Positions 12,070-24,657 of a stretch of DNA of 64,000 nucleotides are shown here, in pieces. The notes under the pieces are model-generated. The model made no database searches. It had not been told where the DNA came from and saw nothing but the letters and a program-made list of their open reading frames with translations. The position numbers and the translations under genes were made by a program. The stretch lies in NCBI GenBank assembly GCA_037043015.1, contig CM073321.1:27231510-27295509 (forward strand). Reading direction: 5' to 3'. Numbering within the stretch: position 1 is the first letter of the stretch; each line of letters begins with the position of its first letter. This stretch comes from Bryum argenteum (Eukaryota > Streptophyta > Bryopsida > Bryales > Bryaceae).

Positions 12070-12700
12070 TATGTGCTTTGTTTCCAATAGGTACTCAACT
12101 TGGTAGCACCATTTATTCGTAGTTGCCATAATCTACTATTTATCTATGTGTTTTTCAATTCGGTTTTATATTTTTACTTATCATGATTATCGTTGATAGC
12201 TAAACCTACACTAAGTGCTTCACAAAAGTCAATACACTCAAATGGAAAATGACGACGTCAACCCTAATTCTATTGTAGAATTTACTACTCCAACTTACAT
12301 GCCTCTAATAGAATATTATTTCGATCTCATAATTGAAATCAAAATGTGTATAAAAAATTAAATCATATTGAGAGACAATGGTGACCTCCAATTTCATATG
12401 GTTAAAGACGATGACGTCAGCCCTAATATATGGTCGACATTAAAGTACGAGGCCAGGATCCTCGCCTTAATGAATTATGAACTGGGGCCATCATCACATT
12501 CACATGGAAATAGTATCTAAATCCACGGATTTGGGGTACTCAATTGGACTGAAGTAATCCTTAAAAATTTTCAAGACGCTTAAATCAATGGTCATAGGAT
12601 TCCTATCTCTCATAGAAAATTTTTAAAATGTTCACATCTACCCATACCATCTCACAGACCTCACCACGCTACGCTCTATACTCACCGCTCACACCTCTTC

Positions 12701-13491
12701 ATTCCCCCCCCCCCAAAATCATCCGGACTTCTCTCAGATCCACAATTTACGTAATCCGAAGAAGCTGGGATACTTGTCTACTCCGGTAGTCTTGTCTTGT
12801 TCTGCCAACCCGGACTCTCTAACTGCCTCCTACCACTAGCCTACTTGCCTAGTCAAAACTCTTTGTAGTTAAACTAGACGTTTGACTTAGACGCTAGCGC
12901 CTTCCTCTATCCGCGCCTTCTTACCCACATGTGATCCGGATTCGCCGACCTTGGACACTGCCGCTGCCACAACTCGGTCAAGAGGCCCGTCGACCTCCAT
13001 CTTGCCTGTGGCTGATACAACTCTTGTGGTTCTTGGATCAAGCAGCACTATTCGATCAAACTCCTACCGCATTGCTACTTCGGTCGTTGCAGGCCCCTGT
13101 AGCTGCGCAGCTGGATTCAATTTCTTTCCTGCAGGTGCTACCCAAATAGAATCCCCAGGGATTGCCAAACCCAAACCCTCGATGCTCGGAATAAGAGCTA
13201 AAGTGGCCATCAACTCCCAAGTAACACTACTTGGGGAAGAACTCCGGATTACCAAAATGAGAGGTAAAGAAGACACGCTCTATCTCTCTCCTCCGAATTC
13301 CTGTCAAGCCAAAGTTTTGCCCTTCCTTCTTGAGTGCATCTCCTCCGCGGTCAGTCCTCTAGAAGGTCCCATCTCTACTGTTGCCGGGGACTCCCTGGCA
13401 ACTCTAGAGATACCCAAATGAGGGGTCGCGGCGGACTCTGCTTGTATCCCTATCTTCTCTATGATCGGAGTTAACCTGGTCCGTCCTTCTC
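12701..13491. other. Stretch without a supported gene
   Basis: From the end of the methyltransferase element to solo LTR B. A 156-codon frame exists at 12951-13421 on the plus strand, but it has no recognisable domain and its serine/alanine-rich composition is not convincing. A poly-C run lies at 12706. Confidence 0.3.
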
Positions 13492-14983
13492 TGTCGCAAC
13501 CCTAATTACTCCAACTCATTTTTTTCTTCTTAGTGAGCCTTACTTGGTAGCGGAATCCCGGCTCACTTAGTTGGTAGCAACCGGCCACGACTTTGCTAAC
13601 ACTGCACATGCCAAGCACACATAATGTTAGCACCATTTCTAGTCAAGGTGTCCAACCCACCTTGACTCCCCCAACTCATTACCCGGAACCCGTAACCAGA
13701 ACTCCCACAAAACACATGGGCATGCCACTTGGTGGCACGGGGCGGCCTTCCACACATGTCCAAGCTCCCAAGGGTGCTACTAATCACCCCCGGAGCTAAC
13801 CGCCCTTATCCATTTTCCAACTTCCCACTAGTCCCCTTCCACTCTTGTTTCTCACCCCATTCGGGACATTGCCGGAAATCCTCCCGGAATCCGGCACTAG
13901 TTTTCCCGGGGACTAGTTTGGAGCGGGACTCTTTCCAACCCAATGTTGCGGGATGCTCAAGAGCATCCCACAATGCCCAAGGTGTGGAAGTGAGGCTTCA
14001 TTTCCATGCCTCACCCTTTTGAGCCATTCCCGGTCACTCCCGGGAACCGGCACTACTTATCACGGGGACTAACTTGGAGAGGGACATTTCCCAACCCCAT
14101 GTTTAGAGATGCTCCAAAGCACTCTCTACTTTCCACAAGGTGCGGGAGTGAGGCCCCATCCCAAGCCTCACCCCTTGGAGCCACCTCGGCTCCTCAAGGC
14201 ACCATGTGCAAGTGAGGAGGGAGACCACCCCTCCTCATAGAACGCTCTGGAGTCTTCGGTAGCCCCCCCCCCCTCTTGTATTGAGGGGCCTTCTGTGACA
14301 CACTTTTGTTTTGGAAGACCACCCGTTTTTGCCTTAGTCTCAAAAACGGGCCGTATCTTCTTCTCGGGCTAACTTGTAGTTCAGTTATCCAAATGGGACG
14401 TGCGAGCCCATTTTCGACATCTACTGTTTGAGTAGATGTCGATAGACTCCTCACTTGTCCCAATCGGAGCTTCCATGTGGGATCTATGCTCCTCTGAACA
14501 TTCGGGAGTCCCGGGAGGCAGCAGTCCCGGAGTCCCGAAGTCCCGATGCTTTGGAGAGCCATATCTCCCAAAGCATTGCTTTGCTCCTCACGAGCCTTAG
14601 CATTTTGGAAAGCTCATGTCCAGAGCTTTCCAAAGACATGCAACATGCCGCCATCCATGAAGGACGACATTTTGAGTCCCGAAGGGCAACACTCCCGAGT
14701 CCCGGAGTGTCCCGGAACGCGCTCCAACTTTGGAGAGTCATATCTCATGACTCACAACTCCAAATCGCGCGTTCTTTGGACCCATGGATGCGTGCTCAAA
14801 CAAGGTTTCCAACCATGTAAGACACGCCACCAAGTTCGTCCCGAGCACGACGCCATTGCGTGCTGTTTGCTCGGGACCCCCCTTGGTCACTTCACCTTGT
14901 CTCTTGCGAAGCCCGGGGCGTCACTCCCGGGGTCCTCTCGGCTCACCACGGTGTTCGGGCATCCTTTGGAAAGGGATGTGACA
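13492..14983 (-). mobile_element. Solo LTR B (Ty3/gypsy)
   Basis: Begins TGTCGCAACCC, ends GATGTGACA, with perfect 5-bp TSDs ttctc (13487-13491 and 14984-14988). It is close to solo LTR A through most of its length, apart from a short deletion near the start and a longer C-run near 14270, which indicates recent activity of this family. No internal domain is present. Confidence 0.92.
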
Positions 14984-15052
14984 TTCTCTGGTCGAACCAC
15001 CCACTTATTTTACACCGGGTGGAGTGGAAAATTCCTCCAAGAGGCTACTACT

Positions 15053-15454
15053 TCAGATCTCCGGGATAATGTCGTTAAACTTGGCGACTTGTTCCTTGAA
15101 AGTCTGTAGGTTCAGCTCCACTGCTGCACCGTATCTCTGGACGAGGTTGGTAACCCGGGCTGCACCTTCAGACCTAAACACCTCTGCTTTTATATTGTAG
15201 AGCATCGCCTTCGCCTAACATTCTCCATGTGCTCTGAATAGGGTTGCCGTCGTGTACAGGGCCTTGGTGTCCATTTTCTCTTGCTTCTCCAACCCTTCCT
15301 GCAACTCTTTTGTGCGATTCTCCGCCTCGCTGGCCAGGGTTGTCTCCTCGGCTATGCGCCTCTGGAGTGCTGCTGCATCCTTTTGCAAAGCACCAACGAG
15401 TTCTAGATGCCTTTTAATTTTCCGGAAACGAAAAGCCTTACCCACGTCAAGCAA
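15053..15454 (-). pseudogene. Coiled-coil gene fragment, unrecognised
   Basis: Minus-strand coding-like segment, first part 15454-15215 and second part to the stop at 15053-15055, in one frame and separated by a TAG at about 15217. The first part is rich in Glu, Lys, Ala and Leu with heptad-like spacing (ALQKDAAALQRRIAEE), a probable coiled coil. The second part ends FNDIIPEI. It may be the 3' part of the gene whose 5' part lies at 17582-18720, the CACTA element at 15833 separating them. Function unknown. Confidence 0.4.
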
Positions 15455-15984
15455 GGGATGAAAAGCCTTTTCTCCTCTTCCTTCACCATCCGAAGAACCT
15501 CTTCAATTGGCGGGAGTATCCTTTCCTCAGAAAGCCGCAGAAGTGGGGCTTACTCCCTTCTCTCCGCTTCTCCCTGGCCCGAAGTAGCGGAGCCTAGCTC
15601 GACACAGTGCGCCAGGTAAGAATAAAAAACTGGGGTGCTTAAGAGCATTCATCCTCTCTCAGAATTGGAGAGCCTCCGGCCACCCGGGATACCTTGACAC
15701 ACCTCTTCCTCGGGGATACCCTCGTCAGAAGGTGCGTCCGGACTAGGGAGACATGGTCAGCCGCAGGTTCCTCTTCACTTCTACCGGGTTGGAACAGTCC
15801 TGCCCCATCCTCTAGCAATGCCTTTGTCCTTCCACTACTAGAAAATTGTGACCAATTTCACAAAAAATCAACACATTTCTGTTGCTTGGGGCACTAGATT
15901 AACCGTTTTATCAGATTTTTGAATTGTTGCTGAAAGCAACAGAAACTTTTGTCGACTAAGATAGTGCGATGACCAAATCAACAA

Positions 15985-16335
15985 AATTTGTTGAAGTTTG
16001 GAATCTTTTGGAACCTTGGGAATCTTTTGGAATTTGTTAAGAATCATTTCAAATCGGTTGACAATCTTTTAGGATCTTCGGAATTTGTTGAGAATCTTCT
16101 TAAACGAGTTGACAATCTCTTAGAATCTTTTGGAAATCTTTTAGAATCTTTTGGAAATCTTTTAGAACCTTTTGGAATCAGTTGGAAATCATTTTTAGTC
16201 TGTTGGGAATATGTTGGAATCTTTGGAATCTTTGGAATCTTTGGGGAGTCTATTGTATTTTGTTAGGAATATTTTGGAATCTTTGGAATATTTTGGAATC
16301 TATTGAGAAAATATTGGAATCTTTTGAGAATCTTT
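15985..16335. repeat. Degenerate GAATCTTTTGGAA minisatellite
   Basis: Inside the CACTA element. Irregular tandem units around GAATCTTTTGGAA and GAATCTTTGGAATC repeat about twenty times with substitutions. The two ORFs that cross it encode only a periodic artefact. Confidence 0.85.
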
Positions 16336-17264
16336 TAAAATCCGTTTAGAGTCTAACCCCTAAAGTCCAGATCAACCCGAATCGGGTCGATTTGACCTTG
16401 GTCAGCCTCCAATTTATTGAATTTAGAACGCATGAAGTTGAAACCATTGCCAAGTTACAGGGTTTTCCCATACCTTTCCAAAGAGACTTTTCATGCTTCA
16501 AAATTCCTCATACTTCAGAAGATATTGAAGTTCAAAGTTTGATAACACTATTTGAAAAGTGCCCAAAAGTGCCCAAACTACAGTATATTCTCATTTATTC
16601 TCAAAATATGCCTAAAATCAATAAGATTGCACAAACTTTGAAAATTCACCAAAAATTAAGATTTTACTTTTTTCAAGTTTTGTTTTGACTACATGTAGAA
16701 CCAATACCAAGGAATCTCATCGTTTTGATTTCCGATCCAATAATCTTTCACATGTCTTTTAAATTGTTATAGACCGGCCTTTGTATTTGAATTTCAACAT
16801 ACCTCCATGTGAATAATAAAGAATTTCTTTAAGTTTTATAAGTCCAATGAGGATAAAAATCTTATGTAATGTGTTTTATAGTGTGTTTTATAAGTCCAAT
16901 GAGTAACAAATATTTTCTTTAATATGTTTAAACACCCCCTCTGAATTTTGTGTATAACTTTTGACTGGGGGCTCAAAATCACAAACTATTTTTTGAAGAT
17001 CAAACCTTACTTGATTACTCAACTTATCTCAGTTCAAAAGTTTTTGCAAAAAGTCATTTTACTATGCAAAACTGACCACCAAAGTCTACTGAGTCTAAAA
17101 ACAATGTAATGTAAGTCTATATGTACTATAAACACACTAAATTGGACATCCAAGTGACAAGGCGGTGAGGTGGTTAAGGCGATTCGCTAAAATGAAGAGG
17201 TTGGGGAATTGGGTCCTTCTGTAGGACGTTAGTGAGGATGATCCAGCGGTCGGGCAGTCGAATC

Positions 17265-17401
17265 CCATCTCCTGCCCGGACTTCTCTGACAGGCGGACCC
17301 CATCTCCTGCCCGGACTTTTCGGGCAGCCAGACCCCATCTCATGCCCGGACTTTTCAGGCAGCCAGACCCCATCTCCTGCTTGGACGTTTTGGGCAGCAA
17401 A

Positions 17402-17402
<1 letters not shown>
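17265..17402. repeat. 35-bp tandem repeat, about four units
   Basis: Units start CCCATCTCCTGCCCGGAC and end GGGCAGCCAGAC, with few differences. They lie near the right end of the CACTA element, before a long poly-T tract (17416-17438). Confidence 0.85.
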
Positions 17403-17432
<30 letters not shown>

Positions 17433-17581
17433 TTTTTTATAAAAAATTTTTTAATTTGTCCAAATCAACAAAAAATTTCACCAGATTCTTGTTGATAAAT
17501 GTCCAAATCAACGCGTCCAAATCAACAGAGAAAATCAACGCTTTTTTGTTGATTTGGACGCTGATCTTTCTAGTAGTGTTC

Positions 17582-18720
17582 TCTCCTTTAGTGCAATCTT
17601 CCTATGCCTCGATGGCCTTACCATATTCGGAGCTGGATTCTCCTCTGTCCATCATTCCGGAGTCCGAATCACTTCCTCGCTTGCGTTGGTTTCACTCACT
17701 CCCTAAACTGAGATTCCGAGTCCCTCTTCTACATCTGACTCGGAAGTTAACTTTGATTCTCCAGAGGCCAATACACGGGGATCATGTGGCGTGGGTGATC
17801 GCTCAATGACGATTGTCCGTGCAGCTGCTCGGGGTGGCTGAACACGTTGTTCCACCGATCGCTTGTCAATCCGCGGTATTGTTCCACCAGATCCATCCGA
17901 GAGGTTGATTGGCCCTATTGGAGGTCGAACTTCAGCTCGACCGGGTAGGGCTGCAACTGGTCTAGGCTATAGTCAAGAGCTTCCTCGAGCGGTGTTGCAA
18001 CTGGCTTGTCTGGGTTGCGGTGCTGCCACTGGCTTGACGGGTTGTCCGGTTGTGGCGCCTGTTGTAGTTTCCTCGTCGCAACCTCCATCTGATGTCTCTC
18101 GCGCGCGGTGAGGGCACTGCGGTGCGCGTATAAGTGCAGGAGGAACGGAGCCACGGGACATCCGTTCCAAGATCCTAGCTTCTTATACTCCTTCTGCACG
18201 ACCTCATGGATGATGTAGTACCACTCACAAGCGTGTTGTCCTTGGTAAGCTTCGTAGATAGACTGGGTGCTCTGAACTGTTATGGTGTGGGGCTTATTTG
18301 GACAGAGGATGGGGTTGAGAAATGCGACCAGTCTATGCACTTGCGGGTCCCTAAAAGCGGCCACCCGGAATCCGTTCTTCTTAGTGGGCAGCTCAAAGAA
18401 CTTCAGCTTCAATCCTATATCCCTCCTGGAGCGATTGTACCCATTAGTGCTGTTTGGGAAGTTGGAAGTAGCCTGCCACGCTTCGGGAGTCCACAATTCC
18501 GGATCCGCGCGGATGCTGTCCGAACTTACTCCATTTGGGACGACTGGGCCACAGAGCTCCGCCAAGAATTTCTGTGACGGCATCTCCCACGGCAAGTCCA
18601 AGAACTTCTCATAGCCCAGTCTGCGAAGGTCCTCCCGCAGCTGTTGTCACTCCACCGGGTTGGCTCGAATAGATGGCCGCATAGTCTTCACCGGCACCAC
18701 ATGCTCCTATGCCATTGCCT
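17582..18720 (-). pseudogene. Unrecognised minus-strand gene fragment
   Basis: An open stretch of 228 codons runs from about 18601 to 17915. The same frame extends upstream to about 18690 through LREDLRRLGYEKFLDLPWEM but crosses a TGA near 18652 where Trp would fit (TGG to TGA). The protein has a compact N-terminal region (QKFLAELCGPVVPNG), a central region with YNRSRRDIGLKLKFFELPTKK, and a Gln-rich end. The reading continues in another frame towards the CACTA insertion. I do not recognise it; it could be a retroelement gag-like or host protein. Confidence 0.4.
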
Positions 18721-19139
18721 TCTTCTATGCGCCAACGTCCACGACCAGCTTCCTCGAGCAACGCCTCTCCGACACCTATACACAAACTCCAATATTCACA
18801 GCACCCGGAATGAAGCACAAAACGACAAAAAAAAAATGCGGCGAACTGTAGCCGGAAAGTTGGCGCTCCGTATTTATAGACATACGGCGGCGCGTCTGGA
18901 AGCGTACCAACCTACCCTGATTGATACCCTTCCGCAGTCCGGATAGCGCTTGTCCGGGTATCAGCATCTACCCCGGATAGTTGGAATCCTGTTAACTCTA
19001 ACAAACCCCTAGCTAATCTGCTGCGCAACCATTTTTTCATCATTTTCTTCCCATTTTGATCCTTGGGCGCTTTATTCTCACACTCAAAATTAACATATAA
19101 CACAAAATCCTACCGAAGACTGATATTCCGAGGAAACGA

Positions 19140-22100
19140 AGTTTGATAGTAACACCGACTAGATATTCGTCGATGGAGAATCTTTCGGGTCAAGCGTCTT
19201 ACCCGTTTGCCATGCTTTATATATGTCATCAGCATCATCACCATCGAATACCATGAACGCTTCACTTGATAACATCTGAAGACAAAGGTGAGAAGTCAGA
19301 TTAAGCATTTTAGCTCAAGTTAAGCTAAACTACATGCTCAGAAATAGCAGACAAAGTAGGAAATCAATGTCATTGGTAGAATCAAATGACACAATTTAGC
19401 TCAAGTCAAGCTAAACTGCCCTGAATCTAACTACGCTGGTAGTAATGGCTTTTGAGCCCGTGTGCAGAAGAGATAATTAACCTCCAGATAGAACTCCACC
19501 CTCAACTTGGTCGAGAACATGTTGTACTCCACCTCATTATATTTTTGCGTTTTCTCACACAGCATGTACTCTAGGCCGTAGTAGCTTGGTTTAATTTCTT
19601 TACGGACCACTACGGTTGACTACATCAAGAAGAGAAGTCGTACGGGCTCCATGGCTTGCTTGCTTGTTGCTTGATATTCCCCAAGTTGCTCGTTACTGGC
19701 CGGATAGTACAAGGATTGAATTAACTTGTACTTTGTACCTTTGAAGTAGGAACAAGTTCTTACAAAGTGTTCAACAATGGCGTAGTCTCTTTGGTCCCCG
19801 CATATGAACAACCAGAGAGGAAGACTCGTCAGAGAAGGTTGGTTGTGCTCTCCAAGGATTTTTCATGAAATGCTCAAAGAACAGTTTCTCAATGGTCAAT
19901 CTAACCTTCCCACCGGATACTGGAATTATTTTGAAGTCAAGAATTCCAAGCAAAGAGTTTCTCCTTCTATATCCTAGGTATTCTTGCTCCTATCATAAAG
20001 TTATATTGGTGGCTTCCAATCAAACAATCGCAATGGACGGTTTGAATTCGCCCCGAACTTCAAGAATTACGCGGAAGAACTCCTTTGCGTATGGCAAGAT
20101 ATCCTCGCAGCGGCCGTTCCAGTGCATGGTTGTCTTTTGGTTGGCAGAGGAAATATCCTGAACACCCCACTCGAGAAGCGCACGCATTGACGCCTTTGTA
20201 ACGTGGTAGTCTTTTTAAAATTGTTTTCACGCCTCAACGTCAAGTACATTGTCCTTGAAGATTCCCAAGTCCAGATTGATCTTGTGAAGCTGGAACTGTG
20301 GGATAGCTTTCCGCTTCATCCGTTCAAAGTAGCAATCCTCTAGCGCTGCCTTGGTTGAAGCGTTCCTTCGCCACGGAGCAATCGTCTAGTGCTGCCTTTG
20401 GTTGCTTTAGAACAACCTTGGGGTAATGAAGGCGCCTTGATGGTCCTGACTGGTTGAAAATATGTTTACAAAGTTTCACATGGTTAGTCTCGGAGAGGTT
20501 GCGAAGAAATTCTCGATTAAGCGTCTGATTTTTGTCCGGAAGAAAGCCCTCTTTGTCCTTGAACTTCAATCCTTTTTTGAACTCGGGGTCAGTGAGGTCT
20601 CCTTGAGCGGCCCATGTGATCACCTCTTGACACAGGTTCCACAGGTTTTCCGAATAGGTGATGATTTTGACCTTGTTTGTGAGGATCAGAAGTTTTATTC
20701 CACCCTTCTTTGGGAGTTCTTTCTTATGCTTGACAAAGTCAATGATTGAAAACCTCTCGCTTATAGTCGTCATGAATTTCTGCAGACTTCAGTAGTAGTT
20801 ATTAGTAATTTGAATCACCTGAGGACTAACATTTAGCTCGACTCGAGCTAGAATGCATAGAAGTTCAACAAGTACGTAGTAATCAGAAAGCTAATAGTAT
20901 AATATTACAGTTTAGCTCGAATCAAGCTAAATTGAGTGGATTAGTACTTCTTGTAGTGCTAGTTCACTTTAGCTCGACTCGCGCTAAAGAGATCTGTGAG
21001 GGTGCGGGTAATCGTCGTGCAGTTTAGCTCCAGTCGAGCTGAACTTGTACAAATTGCTTGAAGAGCACTTAACCTCAATTCCGTTAATTTGGCAATATTC
21101 TGGTAAAATGGCACGATTTAAGGTGGAAAAAATGAAAAAAACAACACTCGTTTTTGTCATTTTTTTGACATAATAGAGCAAATTTTTCTGAGCGGCCGCT
21201 CAAAACCAGAGATATTTCTGAGCGGCCGTTGAGAAAAAACTGCCCTTCGACAGAATTTGAAGGTCAAAATTCATCAAATAGTGTGATATTATGGAATTTT
21301 TGATGATATTACAGAAATTTGTTCATATGATGGAAGATGTGGGTGATATTAAAAAACGTGCCATTTTGCAAGCATAAATCTTTGAGATTTTGAGTTCAAA
21401 AATATGCCGGTAAAATGGCACGTTTCAGAAACGCGACCAAATTGGCACAACATGGCTTTGGCAATATGGCACAAGGAATTGTGCCATTTTAACGGAATTG
21501 AGGTTACTTACATCGTACTAAATGTGTTGGTTTGCGGTTCTCTTCGACGAGACCCAATTTTCCGCCAATCCTGTTGCTTCATGTCTTGGAGGTGGGCATC
21601 TACACGTTTTGAGTGGCAAGGATGTTCATTGCTGACGTCGGTTGAAACTGTGCGAAGTGGCTCACTTTGTTATAGAATGCCAATATCTTGCGTAGCTGGT
21701 TGACATCTTTGGTCGAAACAATGAAGGCGTTCCAAGTTAAGAAGTCTTTTGGGATTGTCTCGGGGACCGACTTTGCTCCAATCATCTCTCTTGACGCGGC
21801 AACGCTGTACTGGCCGTTGATGATCTAGAATTTGGAGTTCATGATCTCCGGTTTAATTGTTGGCTTTTTTGGCAAGTCAGACACTGCACAGAGAGTTTGC
21901 TTCTAAGTCCTGTCCGGCAAATTAATGAGGTAATTGATTGACTCCTTGAAGATGAAGAATGCACCAATGGAAATTGATAGACTCCTTGAAGATGATGAAA
22001 AAGCACCAACAGAGAATACTTCTGGAGATTATTCTCAAAGACTATAACGTCTTGACAGTCTGATAGAAACTTTTGGTATATAACATTCAGGTTTGTGTAG

Positions 22101-22690
22101 TCATTGTCTTCCACCTTGTCATGAATCATAAGGATCTCCCTCTCGACGTCATTTATTACGCTGTGGCATCCTCCTCAGAGATAAGCAAATGAAGTCTAGC
22201 CGTCAACTCCAGAAGTATCGTGTTGTGGATGCAAGCTTTGGAGTTGAGGGCTAGACTTCATTAGTTGTCCTACTTTGTATAGGGTTGTTTGTTGCCATGA
22301 GACTTGATCCCTCCTGGAGTGGTCGTTGTGCCACAACTTTGGCTTTTGCCGCAATGGATGTCTCTTTTATTGAGTTTACTACAATACGGAGTTTCAAGGA
22401 CAAAGTTTTAGCTTTGCGAGGCCCTTCTCGCTTTGTCTTTCATTTTCCTCCTATAATATCAGCTCTGAGGGTGGATTTCATTTTATGCTTCTAAACTCTG
22501 TAGCATCTCAATAGCACCAAAGGGCTTCGCTATAGTATCTACAGCTACAATGAAGTTGTACGGTTGTGCCCATGGAGACGAGCAGATAATTTCTAGCACT
22601 TCAGTTGACTCGCAATGAAACTCGGTGATTCCTGTGTCGACATCTCTTATGATCGGGTCTTTCACGACTCTTGTGAAGCTCATTCAATTG
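19140..22690 (-). pseudogene. Decayed minus-strand coding region, unrecognised
   Basis: Separate minus-strand coding-like blocks lie at 19811-19500, 19953-19771, 20773-20324, 21785-21600, 22129-21839 and 22683-22483. Their spacing suggests exons, but no complete frame can be assembled. The 20773-20324 block is the longest (149 codons, Lys- and Leu-rich, with ITYSENLWNLCQEVITWAA). No domain was recognised. A MITE (21071-21505) and several palindromic motifs lie in the gaps. The region could be one multi-exon gene or several fragments. Confidence 0.3.
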
Positions 22691-23003
22691 CGAGGTGCGT
22701 CGTGTATGCTGCCCATAGTGATGTTCAAGATTTGCACTTTGCTCAGATTTTGCATTCCCAACAATTCGGGTTTAAGCTATCATCGCCATCGTCGTCTTTG
22801 ACAGCCACAATTCTTAGTTGAAGGAAGTGGCGCAACAAGTGTATGAATCAAAAACATATGGATTTAGTTTACGTTGCAATTTCTAAATATACAGGGTAGT
22901 TGAACTTTGGATATTTAGTTTAGCCAGGCTTGAGCTAAACTGCTAAATTGTATTATAGGCGGTAGGCAAAGGTTGCAATATAGCTTGAGTCGAGCTAAAC
23001 TGT
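19310..23003. repeat. Dispersed palindrome family TTTAGCTCGAsTCGAGCTAAA (8 copies)
   Basis: Eight imperfect palindromes with arms TTTAGCT/AGCTAAA occur at about 19310, 19395, 20832, 20911, 20967, 21021, 22918 and 22980. The centre is usually CGACTCG, CAAGTCA or close to it. All lie within 3.7 kb and outside the coding-like blocks. Confidence 0.8.
21071..21505. mobile_element. MITE, copy 1 (AACCYCAATTCCGTT ends)
   Basis: The terminal inverted repeat AACCTCAATTCCGTTAA recurs at the right end as its reverse complement, at 21489-21505, and a 4-bp TSD actt flanks the element (21067-21070 and 21506-21509). It is 435 bp long, has no ORF of note and several AAATGGCAC words. It is the same family as 62534-62790. 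Confidence 0.88.
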
Positions 23004-24317
23004 AAGCATGCTTTGTATTATCAAAAGCAAAATAAATTTGTAGTTTTCCTAATCCGGATGGAGAGATTGAGTTGGTTTTATACTTAAGAATGACAAGATT
23101 TAGCATCTTTCAGCCTTTTCAGCCATTTCGGTGAACTGGAATGTTTAATTTATTGTTCCTATACTTTGGCTTTGTCATTTATCTGCACAACATAGCAACG
23201 AATTACTAGCAAACAACACTGGGGTGATACTTCAAGAGTTACAAACTACACACTCTTTTGTGTTTGCAAAATCCTCAAGACAATGAAGATGACAATGGAC
23301 TTTCTAACGACCATTGGAATGCCAATTTTAGAGCATGTAAACATGTGTTTGAAAATAGTAATGCAAAGAATGTAGAAGCATTCAAATGTTCAAAACATGA
23401 ATACAATCAAGTAAAAATAATCTTTGACCTTATTTCAGTGTTCTTCATTGAAAAATAGAAGAAATCAGTACTGCAATCAAGGAAAAAAACTATCAATGCT
23501 AACTAACTAGGAAAACGCAAACTCGGTCCGGATGTGCTTCGAGCGAGAAAATTCTAACTTTCATCATTTTCTTAGTCAGTTCAAAATTCTAAATCAAACA
23601 TGCTAAGTTTAGTATTTAGTCTAATAATATTAGTTCTATATTCAGTCTTATACTTCTTTTTTGAACTGAGTATTATTGCGATGTTTACTACTCTAATTTA
23701 AGTATGAGAACTTTACGATGTAGTTTCAATCACATTTTTTTGATCAAGTTTATTTGTAGACATTAGTATAATGAGTCAAATAGGCTAAGTTTATTAGTTA
23801 TTGAAGGTAGTTTTAGATTTCAAAATTCCAAGACATGTGGCATGTTTAACCATTGCACTGTAATTATGTGAAATCAACAACACTTTTTCAATCATATTTC
23901 TTTAGATAAGTAAGACTTTAGGATTCAAATATAAAGGGTTTAATTTCCAACTTTTGTCCATGGTAAATGTTCGTGGAAATTTTCACCATTTAAAGGCTTA
24001 TATATAAGACAAGATATTATTCCGCTCAAATATGTTTGGTACAAAAGGGTCCTCTTTTTCATTTATGATTCTATTCTGGATTATTGTTATTTATATAATA
24101 GTTTACTGCCATTTTCTACCAACTTTATAAATATTAGATTCAATCATACAAATGTATACATCACCAATACATGTAGAAGTATCTAGTAACAAGTAATCAC
24201 AACTTATTACTAATGCTATGTATTCCCAATGTACTCTTACATAGAACTTAGATGTAAATATTTGTGATTTGTTACGCTAACTTAATATTCATAATGCTAA
24301 TAATAATGTCAGTAGTG
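22691..24317. other. AT-rich stretch, no supported gene
   Basis: Apart from two palindrome copies near 22918 and 22980, I see no gene, terminal repeat or tandem array. Short frames here lack any recognisable motif. Confidence 0.4.
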
Positions 24318-24657
24318 TAGGTTAGGGGCCGGTTCAACACTTGTTTGTCGAATAATTAATTAAAGTGAACAATTTGCAATTGACTAAATAAAGTTTTTTT
24401 TTTTTTTTTTTCCAACTTTTGTTTAATTTTTTTTTAAAAAAATCGGCTGGAAGCAGGGTTGTCTTATTAGACACAATTTTGGGAATGTCTGTCTGATTTG
24501 TCGTATTGGACATGTCTGTTAGACGTCGAGTCGACGAAAATGACGACCGTACCAAAAATTACATAGTAAAAAACTTGCTGAGATTTACCTTGAGGTAAAA
24601 AGCTATTTTCCTACGTGGCGTAGGGTTGATAATGACGTGGAGAATCAAAATACACGT

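Larger units (their letters stand above)
8965..12700 (+). mobile_element. Repeat element carrying a methyltransferase-like gene, copy 1
   Basis: A dispersed repeat: its right part (about 11,200-12,695) reappears inverted at 62338-64000 with coding and noncoding similarity. The right terminus reads CTCACCGCTCACACCTC and agrees with copy 2, which ends in CTCACCGCTCACATCT. The left edge is less sure; it is placed at the ATGTTCACACCACCGCTCTCC block, because the CCGCTC-rich motif recurs at the right end in the same, not inverted, orientation. No TSD or transposase was identified, so the class is unknown. Confidence 0.6.
15833..17578. mobile_element. Non-autonomous CACTA (En/Spm-type) transposon
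   Basis: Terminal inverted repeats CACTACTAGAAA are identical at both ends (15833-15844 and the reverse complement at 17567-17578), and a 3-bp TSD ttc flanks the element (15830-15832 and 17579-17581). This is the canonical plant CACTA signature. Repeated AAATCAACA/TTTGTTGATT words lie inside both ends, as expected of subterminal transposase-binding repeats. No transposase ORF is present in its 1746 bp, so it must be mobilised in trans. Confidence 0.92.

Noticed and set aside
12951-13421. 156-codon plus-strand frame as a gene
   Set aside because: No recognisable domain, no homologue in the window, and overlapping open frames on both strands.
15988-16266. 92-codon frame with LLESFGNLLES repeats
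   Set aside because: Direct translation of the GAATCTTTTGGAA minisatellite inside the non-autonomous CACTA element.
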